Source of the DNA: Cristatella mucedo
Taxonomy: Eukaryota > Bryozoa > Phylactolaemata > Cristatellidae
DNA length: 64,000 nucleotides
Assembly: GCA_009760855.2 (NCBI GenBank)
Contig: WPIO01000083.1
Coordinates: 1,690,001-1,754,000 of the forward strand
Reading direction: 5' to 3'
Positions within the stretch are counted from its first letter, which is position 1, and every line of letters begins with the position of its first letter. Under the pieces are notes generated by a model that saw only the letters and a list, made by a program, of their open reading frames with translations, ran no database searches and was not told the origin of the DNA. The translations under genes and the position numbers were made by a program. Below are positions 53,024-63,589 of the stretch, piece by piece.

Positions 53024-54600
53024 AAAAGTAAAAGTATTTGGATAGTCCAGTTTTGCATAATTTTCATCTTTCCTCAGCCACCCCCCCCCCGACTGGACTA
53101 CAGCTGGTTTGCTGGTTGTTCTGTTTGCTAATTACTGGATGCCCAATTACGAATTGCCGTGATAGTTGAGCAACGTGTGTACAATAGTCCCAAAATTAGC
53201 CAAATACCCTGTAGACACTTTTAAAAATGACTGTTTTTATCAGAATAGCCCTTCGAGAAATGACCCATTCATTAGTTCATGATGGAGCTGCGAGACGGCT
53301 CGCGATCCGGAACTGTACAGATAACCCGTTGAGTAATACCTATTTCGCCAGGACAGGCCTACCAGTCATGCCGAAGATCGCCGAACTGCCGAGCTTCGCG
53401 AAGGGTAAAATCGTGGCACTGCACGAAGCTGGACACTCGTACGTTCACATTGCTGCTACTTTGTCAATACCGAAGAGTACGGTTTCGTACAACGCGAAGA
53501 AGATAGAGAGACACGGGGGAGCCCTGAAAATGCTACCATTAGGCGGGTCGCCCCCGTGCTACCAATAGACGTCAAAACACTGTTCTAAAGTTGGGGCGAA
53601 AGAGAACCGTTCTGTTTCGGTGAAAGCTCATGTTAAAAGTCCGAATGCATCTATCGGAAAGCGAGTTAATGGTGATACGGTCAGAAGGTAATTATATTAA
53701 CCTGGTCGACACTCTCCAGTTGCAAAGAGAAAACCTCGTCTGTAGGCAAAGAATATGGTAAGTCGTTTACAGTGGGAAAAGGCTTGAATCTACTGAACTG
53801 CTGACGATTGGGGTATACTTGCATGAAGTGACGAAAGCAAATTCACGCTCTTTCCGAACTGCAAGATAAGGCTTAAAGTACGTCGGATACCCAATAAAAC
53901 CTGGTCACCTAATTGCTTGCAGCCAACGGTCAAATTCGGAGGAAAATGTGTCTTGGTATTGGGGTGCTTGGACAGAAATAGCATCGGGGCCCGGCACCAC
54001 ACACTCTCGGCATCGTGGCCCCGAGACGTCTATTTAGACCCCCTTCAAAACGTAGGACTCTCAGTTGCGACAGAGCTTCGTGAACCGGATTGCATTTTCA
54101 TGACATAAACGATCTTAAACACATCTCCGCCAAAGTTAAGAACCATTTTTTAACAATTTATCTGAATTTTGTTACCCCGTGACGGTTATAGACTGGCCAA
54201 TTCAGTCTCCGGACCTTACCAATCGAGCATTTGTGGGATGAAGTCGAGCGATGGTTACGGCAGCTGGCCGTCAGTATCGCGACTATTGAAGCACTTTTTT
54301 TTTTACTTGCAACAAGCCTGGCGTAGAATAACGGCCATGTTTAATGTTAATAATGTTTGCTAGCGTTTGATCAGCTTCATGCCTGGGACAATACCACAGG
54401 TCGTTGCAAAAAATGGAGGTGCACCATCATACTAGCTGCTAATGTGATGTTGCACCTCACTTTTTATTTTGTGCTCGTAATTAGCACTATAAACTTAGTA
54501 TACTATGTCATTCTTGCGAGAACATTTTGCTTGTTCTTATTTCCACCGGTGCGCATACTTTTGGTTACACATCCCCAGCCGTCCAAATATTTTTGCACTT
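53024..54600 (+). mobile_element. Tc1/mariner DNA transposon, inactive
   Basis: About 1.58 kb. The left end AAAGTATTTGGATAG and the right end CCGTCCAAATATTTTTGCAC are roughly inverted, as in Tc1 elements. The broken transposase lies between. Exact ends and TA duplications were not fixed. Confidence 0.65.
53368..54330 (+). pseudogene. Tc1-type transposase pseudogene
   Basis: The N-terminus MPKIAELPSFAKGKIVALHE then AGHSYVHIAATLSIPKSTVS is the paired helix-turn-helix of Tc1 transposases. The C-terminal VIDWPIQSPDL, then after a one-base shift IEHLWDEVERWLRQL, is the last part of the DDE domain with its catalytic Glu. The middle is crossed by stops and shifts. Confidence 0.82.
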
Positions 54601-54604
54601 GAGC

Positions 54605-56005
54605 GCTTATCCCCAGATGTGTGAAGCACCAGACACTGCCCACATTGCATACTTCAGAAGAGTTTCCCTGCTACGTAGAATATTCTCAATCGGTTGAGTC
54701 CTACGGTAAGCAACCTAAGGTTGATGCCAGCAAATCAAGAGATGGCGTGCACCCGTAAAACATAATGCAAAAACTCAGTCTTTGTGTATCTGCTGCTTTT
54801 CTTTTCAACAATTGAAGATCATCAATTATCCACCATTTCGGAGGTTCCAATGGTCTGGAAAGGCCCCGTAAGCCTACAGATCATGCAGAAGCACGTATTT
54901 CCATAAGCATGTCGCAGACGAAGAGGTTTTTACAGAAAGCTTTTAATGGTCATTCTTTTGATTGAGGGCGAGCGTCTTTTGTTGTAATACCAGCCTTCAA
55001 AATTTTACTGAAAATTCATTCGTATAGCTTTTAGGGCAGTCACACGTTTCATCGATCAGAAATTCTTCGCGAGGGTAGCTTAATATCTGGATTTTTTCTT
55101 GTTAGCTTGATTCCAATGGAGATTTGGGCCACAAGTCGGAGAATGCCGATAAATTCAATTTTTTTTAAAAGGCCGAATTTCTTTTCTGCGTTCCAATCAA
55201 GGTGCATTGGCGTCAAGTGATGGTCATTGCAGATTTTTAGCGAGCGCTTAAGTGGTCCGATAAGTATGACAATCCACTTATTTCTACGAGTGTCCAAGTA
55301 GTACAGTCTTAAAATGAATGAACTCGGAGGTTTATCAAGACTAACCATAAAGACCTGCTGCACACACAATATTCATTCACTTCTACATATTAACTATGTT
55401 TTTCAGTGCTGAAAACTATAGCTATCATCCCATTTTGGCCATTGCTGAAAAAGGCTGCTGCTTGCACAGTTACGCGACTCGTCGACTGGGATCCAGGCTC
55501 CATCTCACTCTCTCGCTACACATGTGCAACTATATACGTATGCATATTTACATATAATCACAGCTGAACAAGTTAGCTCATTCCATTGGCCTGTTAAGTT
55601 ACGACCCTCGTCAATAAACCCAAGTCAATAAACCCAAGTCAATAAACGAACCATCCAGCGGGTTGGCCATTTTTAAATAACCGGCGGGGTACAGCGATTC
55701 CGTTCGTCGCACTCTGGGCTGGCATGGAGCACAAGTTCTTGTACAAATATCTTAATAAAGCCTCGTCCGCTAAGGAGAGAAGATTGAGAGAATGCAGTGG
55801 TAACGCGCAGTACTTCTATAGCGTGCGTCTTATCCACGAGGCTCGAGGGTCGAGAGGATCTTAATCTGTGCCGTCGCACCGGGGGAGGGGGGTCTCCCGG
55901 TTCCTGATGGCAATGCCATTTACTCGGCCGGCAATCAGTCCGGAACACGATTGGCTCGGAATTTTCCCAACTTTGTTTAGCAGGCTGCACTCTGACGCTC
56001 TGTCC
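54605..56005. other. Intergenic, nothing recognised
   Basis: No supported gene. GC content rises after 55650 toward the start of the next gene. The 185-codon minus frame (55673-56230) is largely an Arg-Glu repeat from the CT tract and is not coding. Confidence 0.45.
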
Positions 56006-56010
56006 GCAAG

Positions 56011-56012
<2 letters not shown>

Positions 56013-56053
<41 letters not shown>
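56013..56053. repeat. (CT)n microsatellite near a gene start
   Basis: About 40 bp of CT repeats, 28 bp upstream of the proposed ATG at 56081. CT tracts of this kind often mark animal core promoters or 5' UTRs. Confidence 0.95.
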
Positions 56054-56055
<2 letters not shown>

Positions 56056-56080
56056 CTTTTCTTCGCGCCACCGCTCTCTT

Positions 56081-56096
56081 ATGCCCGACGAAATAG
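56081..56096 (+). CDS. TMCO6-like gene, tentative first coding exon
   Basis: ATGCCCGACGAAATAG followed by donor GTAGTA. Phase 1 fits the acceptor of the next exon (MPDEI-VLGKEKRAS). A competing ATG at 56113 would need a weaker donor. Confidence 0.4.
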
Positions 56097-56904
56097 GTAG
56101 TACACCAAGACCATGAATTCTGAGATCCCCGCTGGGTTTCAGACAAACGTCCGTAGCGGTCGGAGTGGCAGCGTGCGCACGGCGCTTTCTGTGCCCTGGC
56201 AGCCTCTGCTGTCACATTTACCTTGCACAAAGTCGTTTCCTCAATGTTCCAGTGCTGGGTAAAGAGAAACGAGCCTCCGTACTAAGCTCGAAGAGAATTA
56301 AGTACGAGTTTGAGGCTTCCGACGAAGCCGCCGTGGAGCCGGAGGATTTCAACGAGGTGCGTCGCGCTAACGTACACCTGCGGCAGTTTAGTATGCGCCT
56401 ATCTTACGGTGCCTGTTTTTAGAACTAGTAGCTAGACGTACGCTGTCCGTCTCTTGACGGTTCTCGTTCTCGACGGACTCGTGTAGAGCGATCCGGAGCA
56501 TTTTTTTCAGATTGATGGCTAGCCGCGTTCTACTACCCCGCATACTCTTTCTTGCTGCAGTAGATGCCGATAACTCCAACAGTAGCACACCTCTTGTAGC
56601 AGGTGGCGCCACCTACCCCAGCACTTGCTCTACTGCGCTCGCTGCACGCATCCCTGAGCCGTTGATCGATTTTTTTTATGTGGTTTGAACACTACGAACG
56701 CACGGAAGGGGGCTCACCTCTTCCCCCCCCCCAGTCAGGGTCGACCTCACCAACAGCAGGAACTGGTTGCTATCCCCATATCTCCCTTATAGCACGGGGG
56801 GGGGGGGCTGCACTCCAAAAAAACTGTCCACAAAATGACACGCATACATACATGTGCCCACCCACGGAAAGCAATATGCAGGCGTGTATATGCACACACA
56901 CGCG

Positions 56905-56957
<53 letters not shown>

Positions 56958-59110
56958 CCACACTTTCTCCATGCGGTCGCTTTTAAATGTAAGTTCCTAC
57001 GTATATTTGCTGGTTGGATGCTATTCGGAAACCAATCGTAAGGTATTCAACTCCGCATAGTATCATGGCCATAAGGTGGTAAGTCAAATGTTGTATGCCT
57101 GTCTATGTATCAGCTGTCGAACACGGTCAATCACCTGCTTGTTAGTTCCACATGCCCGTAAGTACCCAAGTAGTTCTGTACCGAGCCGTGAATTTTCTTC
57201 CTTTAGCTTATGTGTACGAGCTAACTGTCCCCCATGAGAGCTACCCATGACTGCTTCATTGATATATAAATAAAAAAAAAATATATATATGTATACAGGC
57301 ATGTGCAGTGCATGTGAACATAGACGATGGTTGGGTGAGCATGGGACGTGCATAGGTGCTACCTTGCATGTTTTTTGAGTGAGTGTCTATATGCTCATGC
57401 AAATAGGCACCCAAAGTAATGTAGTCATATTAATAGTCATTTGAGTGTTTATTTGAAGTTACCCTATGCATGTTATCATTAACCAATTAAAAAATTCATT
57501 TCCAGTATTTGTAGAGTGACTAGAAAAAGAGATTTAGTCCTTTTAGAGTGCTCTGCAAATGTCTTGCCAGTATAGTTGATATTAAAATATAACATCTGCA
57601 TTTATGCCGAAGAAAACCAGAGTACATTCTAGATCCTTGACGTGTGCTTGAAGAGATTAATGCGTGTCCACTGATTAATGATGGCACGCACGATTTTCGC
57701 AAGCACAAGCACACATTGAGGACAATTCACATTGCCTGAGCAAATGCTGTGAAAAACAGGTGGATTTCTAGCTTTCTTCTAAATCTCGTCAAGTCAGCCG
57801 ATGTTGTGATGTCAGTTGGATGTGAGTTCTAGGCTTCGGTACCATAGGAACTGAAGGCATGGTCTTCAGTGATTTGAGGTAGGTTAGCAGCAGAGCTAAA
57901 CGACTTGAAGAGCTGGCAGTACGATATAAAGCACCGTGTGAAAGTATTTCTCACAAGTAATAATAATAATAATAATTCACTTGATAAAGCGCCCTCAGAG
58001 AACTTAATCTCTCTCTAGGCGCTTTACATTTGCTGCAAAGTGAAATGCAATTGAATGGTGAGTAAAATCATGCTTGAAAAACAAACAAAATATATGGTTA
58101 GGGGTGACATGCCCAGGGTCAGCATGCAAATGTGGTTAGTGGCAGCATGCACAGTGAGTAGGCTCGAATAAGAGAATGGAGGGACCTAAAGGTGAGTGAC
58201 TGGACCTTAAAGTTGACGCAATGCTCGAAGGTGCCTGGCGCCGGCGAAAGGGGCGCCGAGTTAAGAGATATGCGCTACTTACAAGTTATGACGTTCACGA
58301 CAGGCATGCCTAGCTGCCGAGATTGGCACTAAGTTTCCTTGTCACATTGCTTAGGCAGAAGGACTTGCAAGGGGAAGATTTACAGAAGCCTACACGGGAT
58401 GTCACAAATGCATTGACCACTGTGGCTGTGGTGACATTATCTAAGGAAACCGGAATATTGGCAAGTGGGAGAGATTGTAATGAACTTGATGTTACTGAAC
58501 TGGAAGTAAGTAGGCTTGGCTGCTGACCCTGTGTGGTCGTCTAGTGAAGGGTCATTTTCGAATAGGATGCTCAGATTTCTTGCAGAAGCTGCAGAAGATG
58601 TGCTAGCTGAGTCCATTTTGAGTAGCGAAGCCAGGGTGCAGCAACCTGTGCCACCCCCTATTACTATGCCCCACTGTCACAAACGACGAAATTATGTCTT
58701 AATTCCATTAGATGAGCAACCACCGTATTCTTGTCGTAGGATTTTTTGCTATAATTTTTCACTAATTGCAGGTGTAACCCGCTTACGTAAAAACCTTATG
58801 GATCTTGTCCCTTACATAAAAGTTTCGCAGATCTTGCCCCCTTCCCGCTAGATGATAACCCTGGCTCTGCCACATGCTAGGCTTTCCAGTTTCTGAATGG
58901 CTGTGAGTTTCTCATGCCCTATGTAAACTAAGCAAGTGGCAAGTAGTAGAAAGAATAAGAAAAATTCCATCTAATCACCTGCAGTCAAGCCACCATGCTT
59001 TTGATCACTTGATGCCTTCATAACATAATGCCATCCGAACACCGCAAAGCCCGCTGGCCAGTGGGAAACTTTGTAATGACTTGTCGTGTTGCTGGATGCC
59101 TCTCTCTCTT

Positions 59111-59155
<45 letters not shown>

Positions 59156-60989
59156 ACATTGAGGATGCTGCATGTCCGTGGCAGTGTATCAGTGTACTCC
59201 CCTATTAATTTAGAAGTCTGCTTGTTATAGTTTTGCCTCTATACCGGATCCTGTGATTAGCTTTCAGGTGCTATGTCTTCGCTCAGAAATGCAGCAAGTC
59301 AGGCCAAGGCACTTCGATACCTACAGAAAGCATGTGCACAAGAAAGCTGTGCAACAGAAGTCGCAAGGTGCTGTGGCAAACATGGTTGCTATCATGTGCT
59401 AACACTAACGATTAGTAGCGATCTAGGGAATGGGGTTCTGGCTTTCCATTGTTCTTCCTCGGATGGACCTAAAACGGCATGTCAGGGCATGCCTAGCCAC
59501 CCGACATGCCTCTTCAGCCCTCAGTTGATTGGGTGCCTCCGGCAGCATCAAAGTCTGGCCCTCTACTTGGCTTAATTATTCATGGCTTCGACCATGTTGA
59601 GTGGTACATTTGATGCCTATGTGTGCAAGTGCACATCCTTTGCAAGTGAGAGCAACTCTGCTTTATTCTGTAACCTTACAATTATGCTGTCCCTCGTCTA
59701 TTCATGTCAAGAACATTCTAAATTGAATGTGATGGAAATGTTAATTAGTAGCTGCCGATAGTGGATTACAGCTGATAAAATTTTAAATACAGAACAGCCA
59801 AAGCTTTCAGCCTTGGCACTTCGAGCAGAGAAGTTTTGCCTTTTCTGCTTTTAACTTGGGGCTTATAGCCTTGGCCTTAATTGGCCACATGGAATGTATG
59901 CTTATGTTCTAATTACAAATTAGGTGTCGATCTATAAACGTTATGTCTACTGCTGTCTTGCACAAGAGATTTTACTGTCTGCTCAATTTAAGCATAGCCA
60001 AAAGGGTGAGCTTGTAACTCTTCCCCTCTTGGAAGTCGGACGCTCTCCCCCCTCTCCCTCCCACCAATATAATTCAATCGATGTGCATACTAGAGGTAGC
60101 ATGCCCCAACAAGCGGTAGCCCGTCTGAGAGGGGAGCTAGGCTGCTTGAGAGAGTGAGGGCTTCCAGACGTAGAGATGGGCTCAAGATGCTTCGTAGGAT
60201 GGAGTGTATTCGCCTCGAAGCTTCAGGCTCTCGAGATAGGGCCATCCAGCCCCTCCCCCTTTTCTCAGTCAGAAGGCTGTAGAGGCTTCGAGCCTTCGGT
60301 GTGCAGTCTTTGCTCTTTCCAGACGATGGCTACAGTTTTAATCATCAGTGCCCACCGAATGCAAATGATGCCTTCGGTGCATTTTTTCAGCGCATACCTC
60401 CAGAGGGCTCACCGAGTGTAGAAGGGGGCAAGGACAGACAGTTTGTGTCGTGCGCCTTTGTGCTCAAGTTGTGCACCTGTCTCTAGGGGCTGGGTTCAGT
60501 CTTTATAGATGCTTCCGACACGGCGTTGCCTGACTCATCTACCTTTTAAAACTAATTTCATTGGCTGCTAAGCAGGCCCTACCCGTAGGTTGGTGGTAGG
60601 TCACCTAAGAATATATGGACACCCAAGTACATTTCAAGCAATGTACTTTGTGTTTGCCTTTACCAAAGTGTTGCATGCTTAGAAAAAGTATGAGGGGGTT
60701 TGTTTATATTAATCCACATTATTTTGGCCGAAAGCCTCTGATCTTTCATATTTCAATTGCGATGTTTGTGTGCAATCCGTGATCCTGTACTCTTATGTGC
60801 AGGAACCGTGAAGTTCTGGACACACTGGTTGGAATTATTGTCAAGTCGAGAACTACGTTGCAGTTGGAAGCGATTTGGTGTATAGTAAATTTAACAGCCA
60901 CTGTTCCAAGTGAGCAGTGCGTCTGTGTTGCACGTGCTGCAGCACCATATCTCATAACGTACCTCGGTGGCAGCGATACTACATTGCAG
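56081..60989 (+). CDS. TMCO6-like armadillo-repeat protein, 5' part
   Basis: Visible exons: 56081-56096 (tentative start, MPDEI), 56253-56356, 59268-59367 and 60803-60989. Exon 2 reads VLGKEKRASVLSSKRIKYEF, a basic importin-beta-binding-like segment of the RE-R---L-SKR type. Exon 59268 (GAMSSLRNAASQAKALRYLQ, KACAQESCATEVAR) and exon 60803 (NREVLDTLVGIIVKSRTTLQ, LEAIWCIVNLTATVPSEQCV, ARAAAPYLITYLGGSDTTLQ) are armadillo helices and join in phase 2. They align with the N-terminal armadillo region of TMCO6, an importin-alpha relative of unclear function. Exon 2 ends in phase 0 but exon 59268 starts in phase 1, so at least one exon between 56357 and 59267 is unplaced. I could not place any exon after 60989; the rest probably lies beyond the window. 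An importin-alpha or another ARM protein is the alternative. Confidence 0.72.
56253..56356 (+). CDS. TMCO6-like gene, basic N-terminal exon
   Basis: Acceptor CAATGTTCCAG, donor GTGCGT, phase 1 to 0. (V)LGKEKRASVLSSKRIKYEF, then EASDEAAVEPEDFNE: a basic helix followed by an acidic linker, as in the importin-beta-binding-like N-terminus of this family. Confidence 0.7.
56678..56892. other. Intron of TMCO6-like gene with C- and G-runs
   Basis: Contains C9 (about 56725) and G10 (about 56800) homopolymers. No coding signal. Confidence 0.5.
56893..56953. repeat. (CA)n microsatellite
   Basis: About 60 bp of CA repeats with a few CG steps. Confidence 0.95.
57084..57248 (-). CDS. Antisense ORF, possible exon of an unknown gene
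   Basis: A 54-codon minus-strand reading from ATG at 57248 to TGA: MGSSHGGQLARTHKLKEENS, RLGTELLGYLRACGTNKQVI and DRVRQLIHRQAYNI. It has a protein-like composition with a short amphipathic helix. A possible acceptor (GAAGCAG) precedes it after a T-rich stretch. No partner exons, homology or polyadenylation signal were found, so it may be a chance ORF, a pseudogene or a last exon. Confidence 0.25.
   Translation of the reverse strand: MGSSHGGQLARTHKLKEENSRLGTELLGYLRACGTNKQVIDRVRQLIHRQAYNI
57440..57570 (+). mobile_element. LINE 3' end fragment
   Basis: ATTTGTAGAGTGACTAGAAA and GAGATTTAGTCCTTTTAGAG, the tail motif of the resident LINE, diverged. Confidence 0.6.
57600..57955 (-). mobile_element. 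Diverged LINE 3' fragment, minus strand
   Basis: Reverse of the ORF2 end and 3' UTR (GATGTGAGTTCTAGGCTTCG, CTGAAGGCATGGTCTTCAGT). Confidence 0.6.
57957..58480 (-). mobile_element. CR1/L2-type LINE fragment, minus strand
   Basis: (TAA)n, TTCACTTGATAAAGCGCCCT, near-consensus 3' UTR, then ORF2 sequence to about 58480 with an internal deletion and a short GC-rich insertion near 58240. Confidence 0.78.
58490..59095. other. Intron of TMCO6-like gene; place to look for the missing exon
   Basis: The open frame 58516-58851 reads RMLRFLAEAAEDVLAESILS then SEARVQQPVPPPITMPH. Its phase (1) does not fit the preceding exon (phase 0), so I do not call it. Confidence 0.35.
59098..59153. repeat. (CT)n microsatellite
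   Basis: About 55 bp of CT repeats, 115 bp upstream of the next exon. Confidence 0.95.
59268..59367 (+). CDS. TMCO6-like gene, armadillo exon
   Basis: 100 nt, phase 1 to 2, acceptor AGCTTTCAG and donor GTGCTG. (G)AMSSLRNAASQAKALRYLQ then KACAQESCATEVA, the SLR...S...AL helix of an armadillo unit. Confidence 0.78.
59370..60802. other. Intron of TMCO6-like gene, nothing recognised
   Basis: No repeat family or exon supported. Confidence 0.45.
60803..60989 (+). CDS. TMCO6-like gene, armadillo exon
   Basis: 187 nt, phase 2 to 0, acceptor TATGTGCAG and donor GTGAGT. It contains DTLVGIIVKSRTTLQLEAIW, CIVNLTATVPSEQCVCVARA and APYLITYLGGSDTTLQ. The LQLEA-WC--NL helix is diagnostic of armadillo repeats. 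Confidence 0.9.
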
Positions 60990-61121
60990 GTGAGTAAACT
61001 TAAGCCATACTATCTTCACGTCTCTGAAAGCATGTTGAACTGCGGTGGCAGAAGTTGCTGACAGAATTCACCGAATTACTATATCTTGGTCGCTCCTCGA
61101 TACATGTGCATGCAGTTGGTC

Positions 61122-61686
61122 TTAATAATAATAATAATAATGCACTTGATAAAGTGCCCTCAGAGAACTCAATCTCTTTCTAGGCGCTTTACATTTGCTG
61201 CAGAGGGAAATGCAATTGAATGGTCAGTAATATCATGCTTGATTAGCAAACAAAATGAATAACATGGTTAGGATGACATGCACAGGGTCAGCATGCAAAT
61301 GTGGTTAGTGGCAGCATGCACAGTGTCAGCACGCATAAGCACATCAAGGACGAATCACAGGGACCCTCTAAATGCTGTCCTAAATAGGTGTGTTTTTTAA
61401 TTTCTTTTTAAAGGTGGTCGAGTCAGGGGATGTTGTGACGCAGGTCAGGAGTGAGTTCCAGGCTTTGGGAGCATACGAACCAAATGCACGGTCTCCAAAG
61501 GTTTTTAGGTTTGTACGAGGTATTGGTAAACTGTTGGATTCCGAAAAGCGTGTGGTACGATGCTTGGCCTGGTGGAGTAGTAGATCTGAGAGATAGGCTG
61601 GAGCCAAAGAATGAAGTGACCTAAAGGTGAGCAACAAAACCTTGAAGTCGATCCGTTGCTTGACTGGTAGCCAGTGCATGTCGGCG
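61122..61686 (-). mobile_element. CR1/L2-type LINE 3' fragment, minus strand
   Basis: (TAA)n tail, near-consensus 3' UTR and the ORF2 end in reverse ([20 protein letters not shown]). Its 5' end abuts the family 2 SINE. Confidence 0.88.
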
Positions 61687-61689
61687 AGA

Positions 61690-61866
61690 GAAAAAAATAC
61701 AAGCTGATTTAACAGCCTCTTTTTGTATAGCGACAGAAGAGCCTTGACCGCTATTACCACCGCTTGCAGCGGTGATAAAGGATCGCCCACCACAGGATTC
61801 GAACCCACGACCTCGGGGCCGAGGTCGTGAAAGGCAACCACCTTACCTAGTGAGCCATTACGGCTC
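61690..61866 (-). mobile_element. tRNA-derived SINE, family 2 (best copy, minus strand)
   Basis: Reversed: AGCCGTAATGGCTCACTAGG (A box TGGCTCACTAGG), GAGGTCGTGGGTTCGAATCC (perfect B box), GTGGTGGGCGATCCTTTATC, AGAGGCTGTTAAATCAGC and an A/T-rich end. Confidence 0.9.
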
Positions 61867-62329
61867 ACCGAAAGTGTATGTATGCATGACCTGCGCTCTA
61901 TGAAGCATTGCATTCACCATTCAAAATACATTATCAGAAAGAGAGTGCGGCCCCTGAAGCCAGGGAATGGGGAAGTCACACTGTGACATAAAAAACGAGG
62001 GTAAACCCTTCCCCCCTACAATGGCTTCCCTGCTGCTTTCGGCCTGTATGCTTGCATTAGCCAGCGCATACGAAGTACACTTCCTGTGTGATTCTTTCCT
62101 CAATGGGCGTGTCAGTTGAGTTTGTAAGACGCTTTTGTGGTACTTCAAATCTTCGTGTCTGCTTTGTCATCAGCTTGCATTTACTAAACTTGTTAAGCCA
62201 CTTGTGTGGTTTAATTAACATTCAAATAGTAGTACATTTCAAGTAGCTTTTGACTGGCCGATCAGCTGTAACCTCTTACTTTAGATGGAGCATTTCAGCA
62301 TGCTCTTTCTCCTTTTCTTAGTGCCCATC

Positions 62330-62420
62330 TGTGACAGAAGTATCTTATTGTAATGCGCCTAGAAAGAGATTGAGTTCTCTGAGGGTGCTTTATCAAATTT
62401 ATTATTATTACTATTATTAA
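62330..62420 (+). mobile_element. LINE 3' tail fragment
   Basis: TAATGCGCCTAGAAAGAGAT, TGAGTTCTCTGAGGGTGCTT and an ATTATTATTA tail. Confidence 0.8.
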
Positions 62421-62424
62421 GTTT

Positions 62425-63585
62425 AATCGTTCAGTAGAGCAAAGATCATATCCTTGCCGGACAGACGTTCTGTGGAGCTTGCTTTATGCAAATAAGTTTG
62501 TGGTTGCCAGCAGCACATCAATGTCTGTGTCACTGGCTGGATTAGCTGCGCCCTATTTGGGTTATAAATTGCTTGTTTCTTATTGATCGGAGGTCGTTTT
62601 TTGCTCTTTTCTCCATTCATGCTACAGCCAGTAAGGGCCGTGCTCGTTGGGTTATCCTGTGGGGTCATTGCAGCCATTGGATCGACACGGAAGGGGCTAT
62701 CATTCCGGGTCGATTCAATGAGCTAATTTTTTTATCGATTAGCAAAGCTCACTATAGCCCAACCGGCACTCGGCAAACAACCTGCTACTCAGCAGGAGCC
62801 GTATGTTTACATCTTGAATGAATGTTGAATGAGGCTGCAAGCACTGCCCCCTCCCGGACAGACGTGATAAGGCACGTCGGGAAGCTACCCCACATGCCCC
62901 TTCACCTTGCTAAATATGATTGCTTTTGGAAAAATCCAAGTCTAGTTTCCATCTTGGCATAATCCTGGCTACTCTTATGACTGCAACTTGTGTTGGAGCT
63001 CTGGCGGTAAAGGCTAGTTTCCATTGCATATGGCCAAAGCTGGCCGTGCCGTGGTACTCGTATTTTGGTCACAATCTACTCTACATGAGTTGGCATTTAT
63101 CCTGTCACTGTGGAGTGAGGTGCTCTAGGCTGTGTACTTTTTCTTTTTGCCCTTTGGCTTTATCATGCAGACGCGATCTGTTGAAGCAGACCAAGACTTG
63201 GCTTGTTGATATAGAAGATTTTTAGTCAGAATGAGAGAGCCTATGTACAAAAGATGACGATTAGAAGAATTGAATTTCCGTGACAAACCTGTTGATGCAG
63301 TTTCAATATAGTAAATCTGAAAAGGAATTCAACCTCTCACCAATAGTGTGAAGCAGCATGTATAGTATAGTAGGCCGAGTTTTGGTTGAAGATCTTAGGC
63401 CCCTTCCGGAACCTAGTAGTTGGCATAGGGCCGAATCAGATGGTGATTTACAGAAAATACAAATAATTTTTAATCCAAAGTGCCGTTTTAAAGGAAAATA
63501 GTGCATATATTCAAAGGGGGGAGGGTAAACAGGGAAAATATAATCTGCAGTTGTGATGATTTTCTCGTAAAAGGACAGGATTGAA
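62425..63585. other. Intron or 3' flank of TMCO6-like gene, nothing recognised
   Basis: A plus frame at 62920-63225 (101 codons) shows no recognised motif. No further TMCO6-like exon was found. Confidence 0.4.
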
Positions 63586-63589
63586 AAAA

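Noticed and set aside
55673-56230. 185-codon minus-strand ORF
   Set aside because: Dominated by the Arg-Glu repeat from the CT tract, antisense to the TMCO6-like gene start; no recognisable domain.
58516-58851. ORF proposed as the missing TMCO6-like exon (AEAAEDVLAESILSSEARVQQ)
   Set aside because: Every acceptor that opens this frame requires phase 1, while the preceding exon ends in phase 0. Weak resemblance only.
38878-61866. tRNA gene calls from the GGTTCGAATCC B boxes
   Set aside because: The sequences do not form a full cloverleaf with an acceptor stem and share a long common body and dispersed copies, so they are SINEs.
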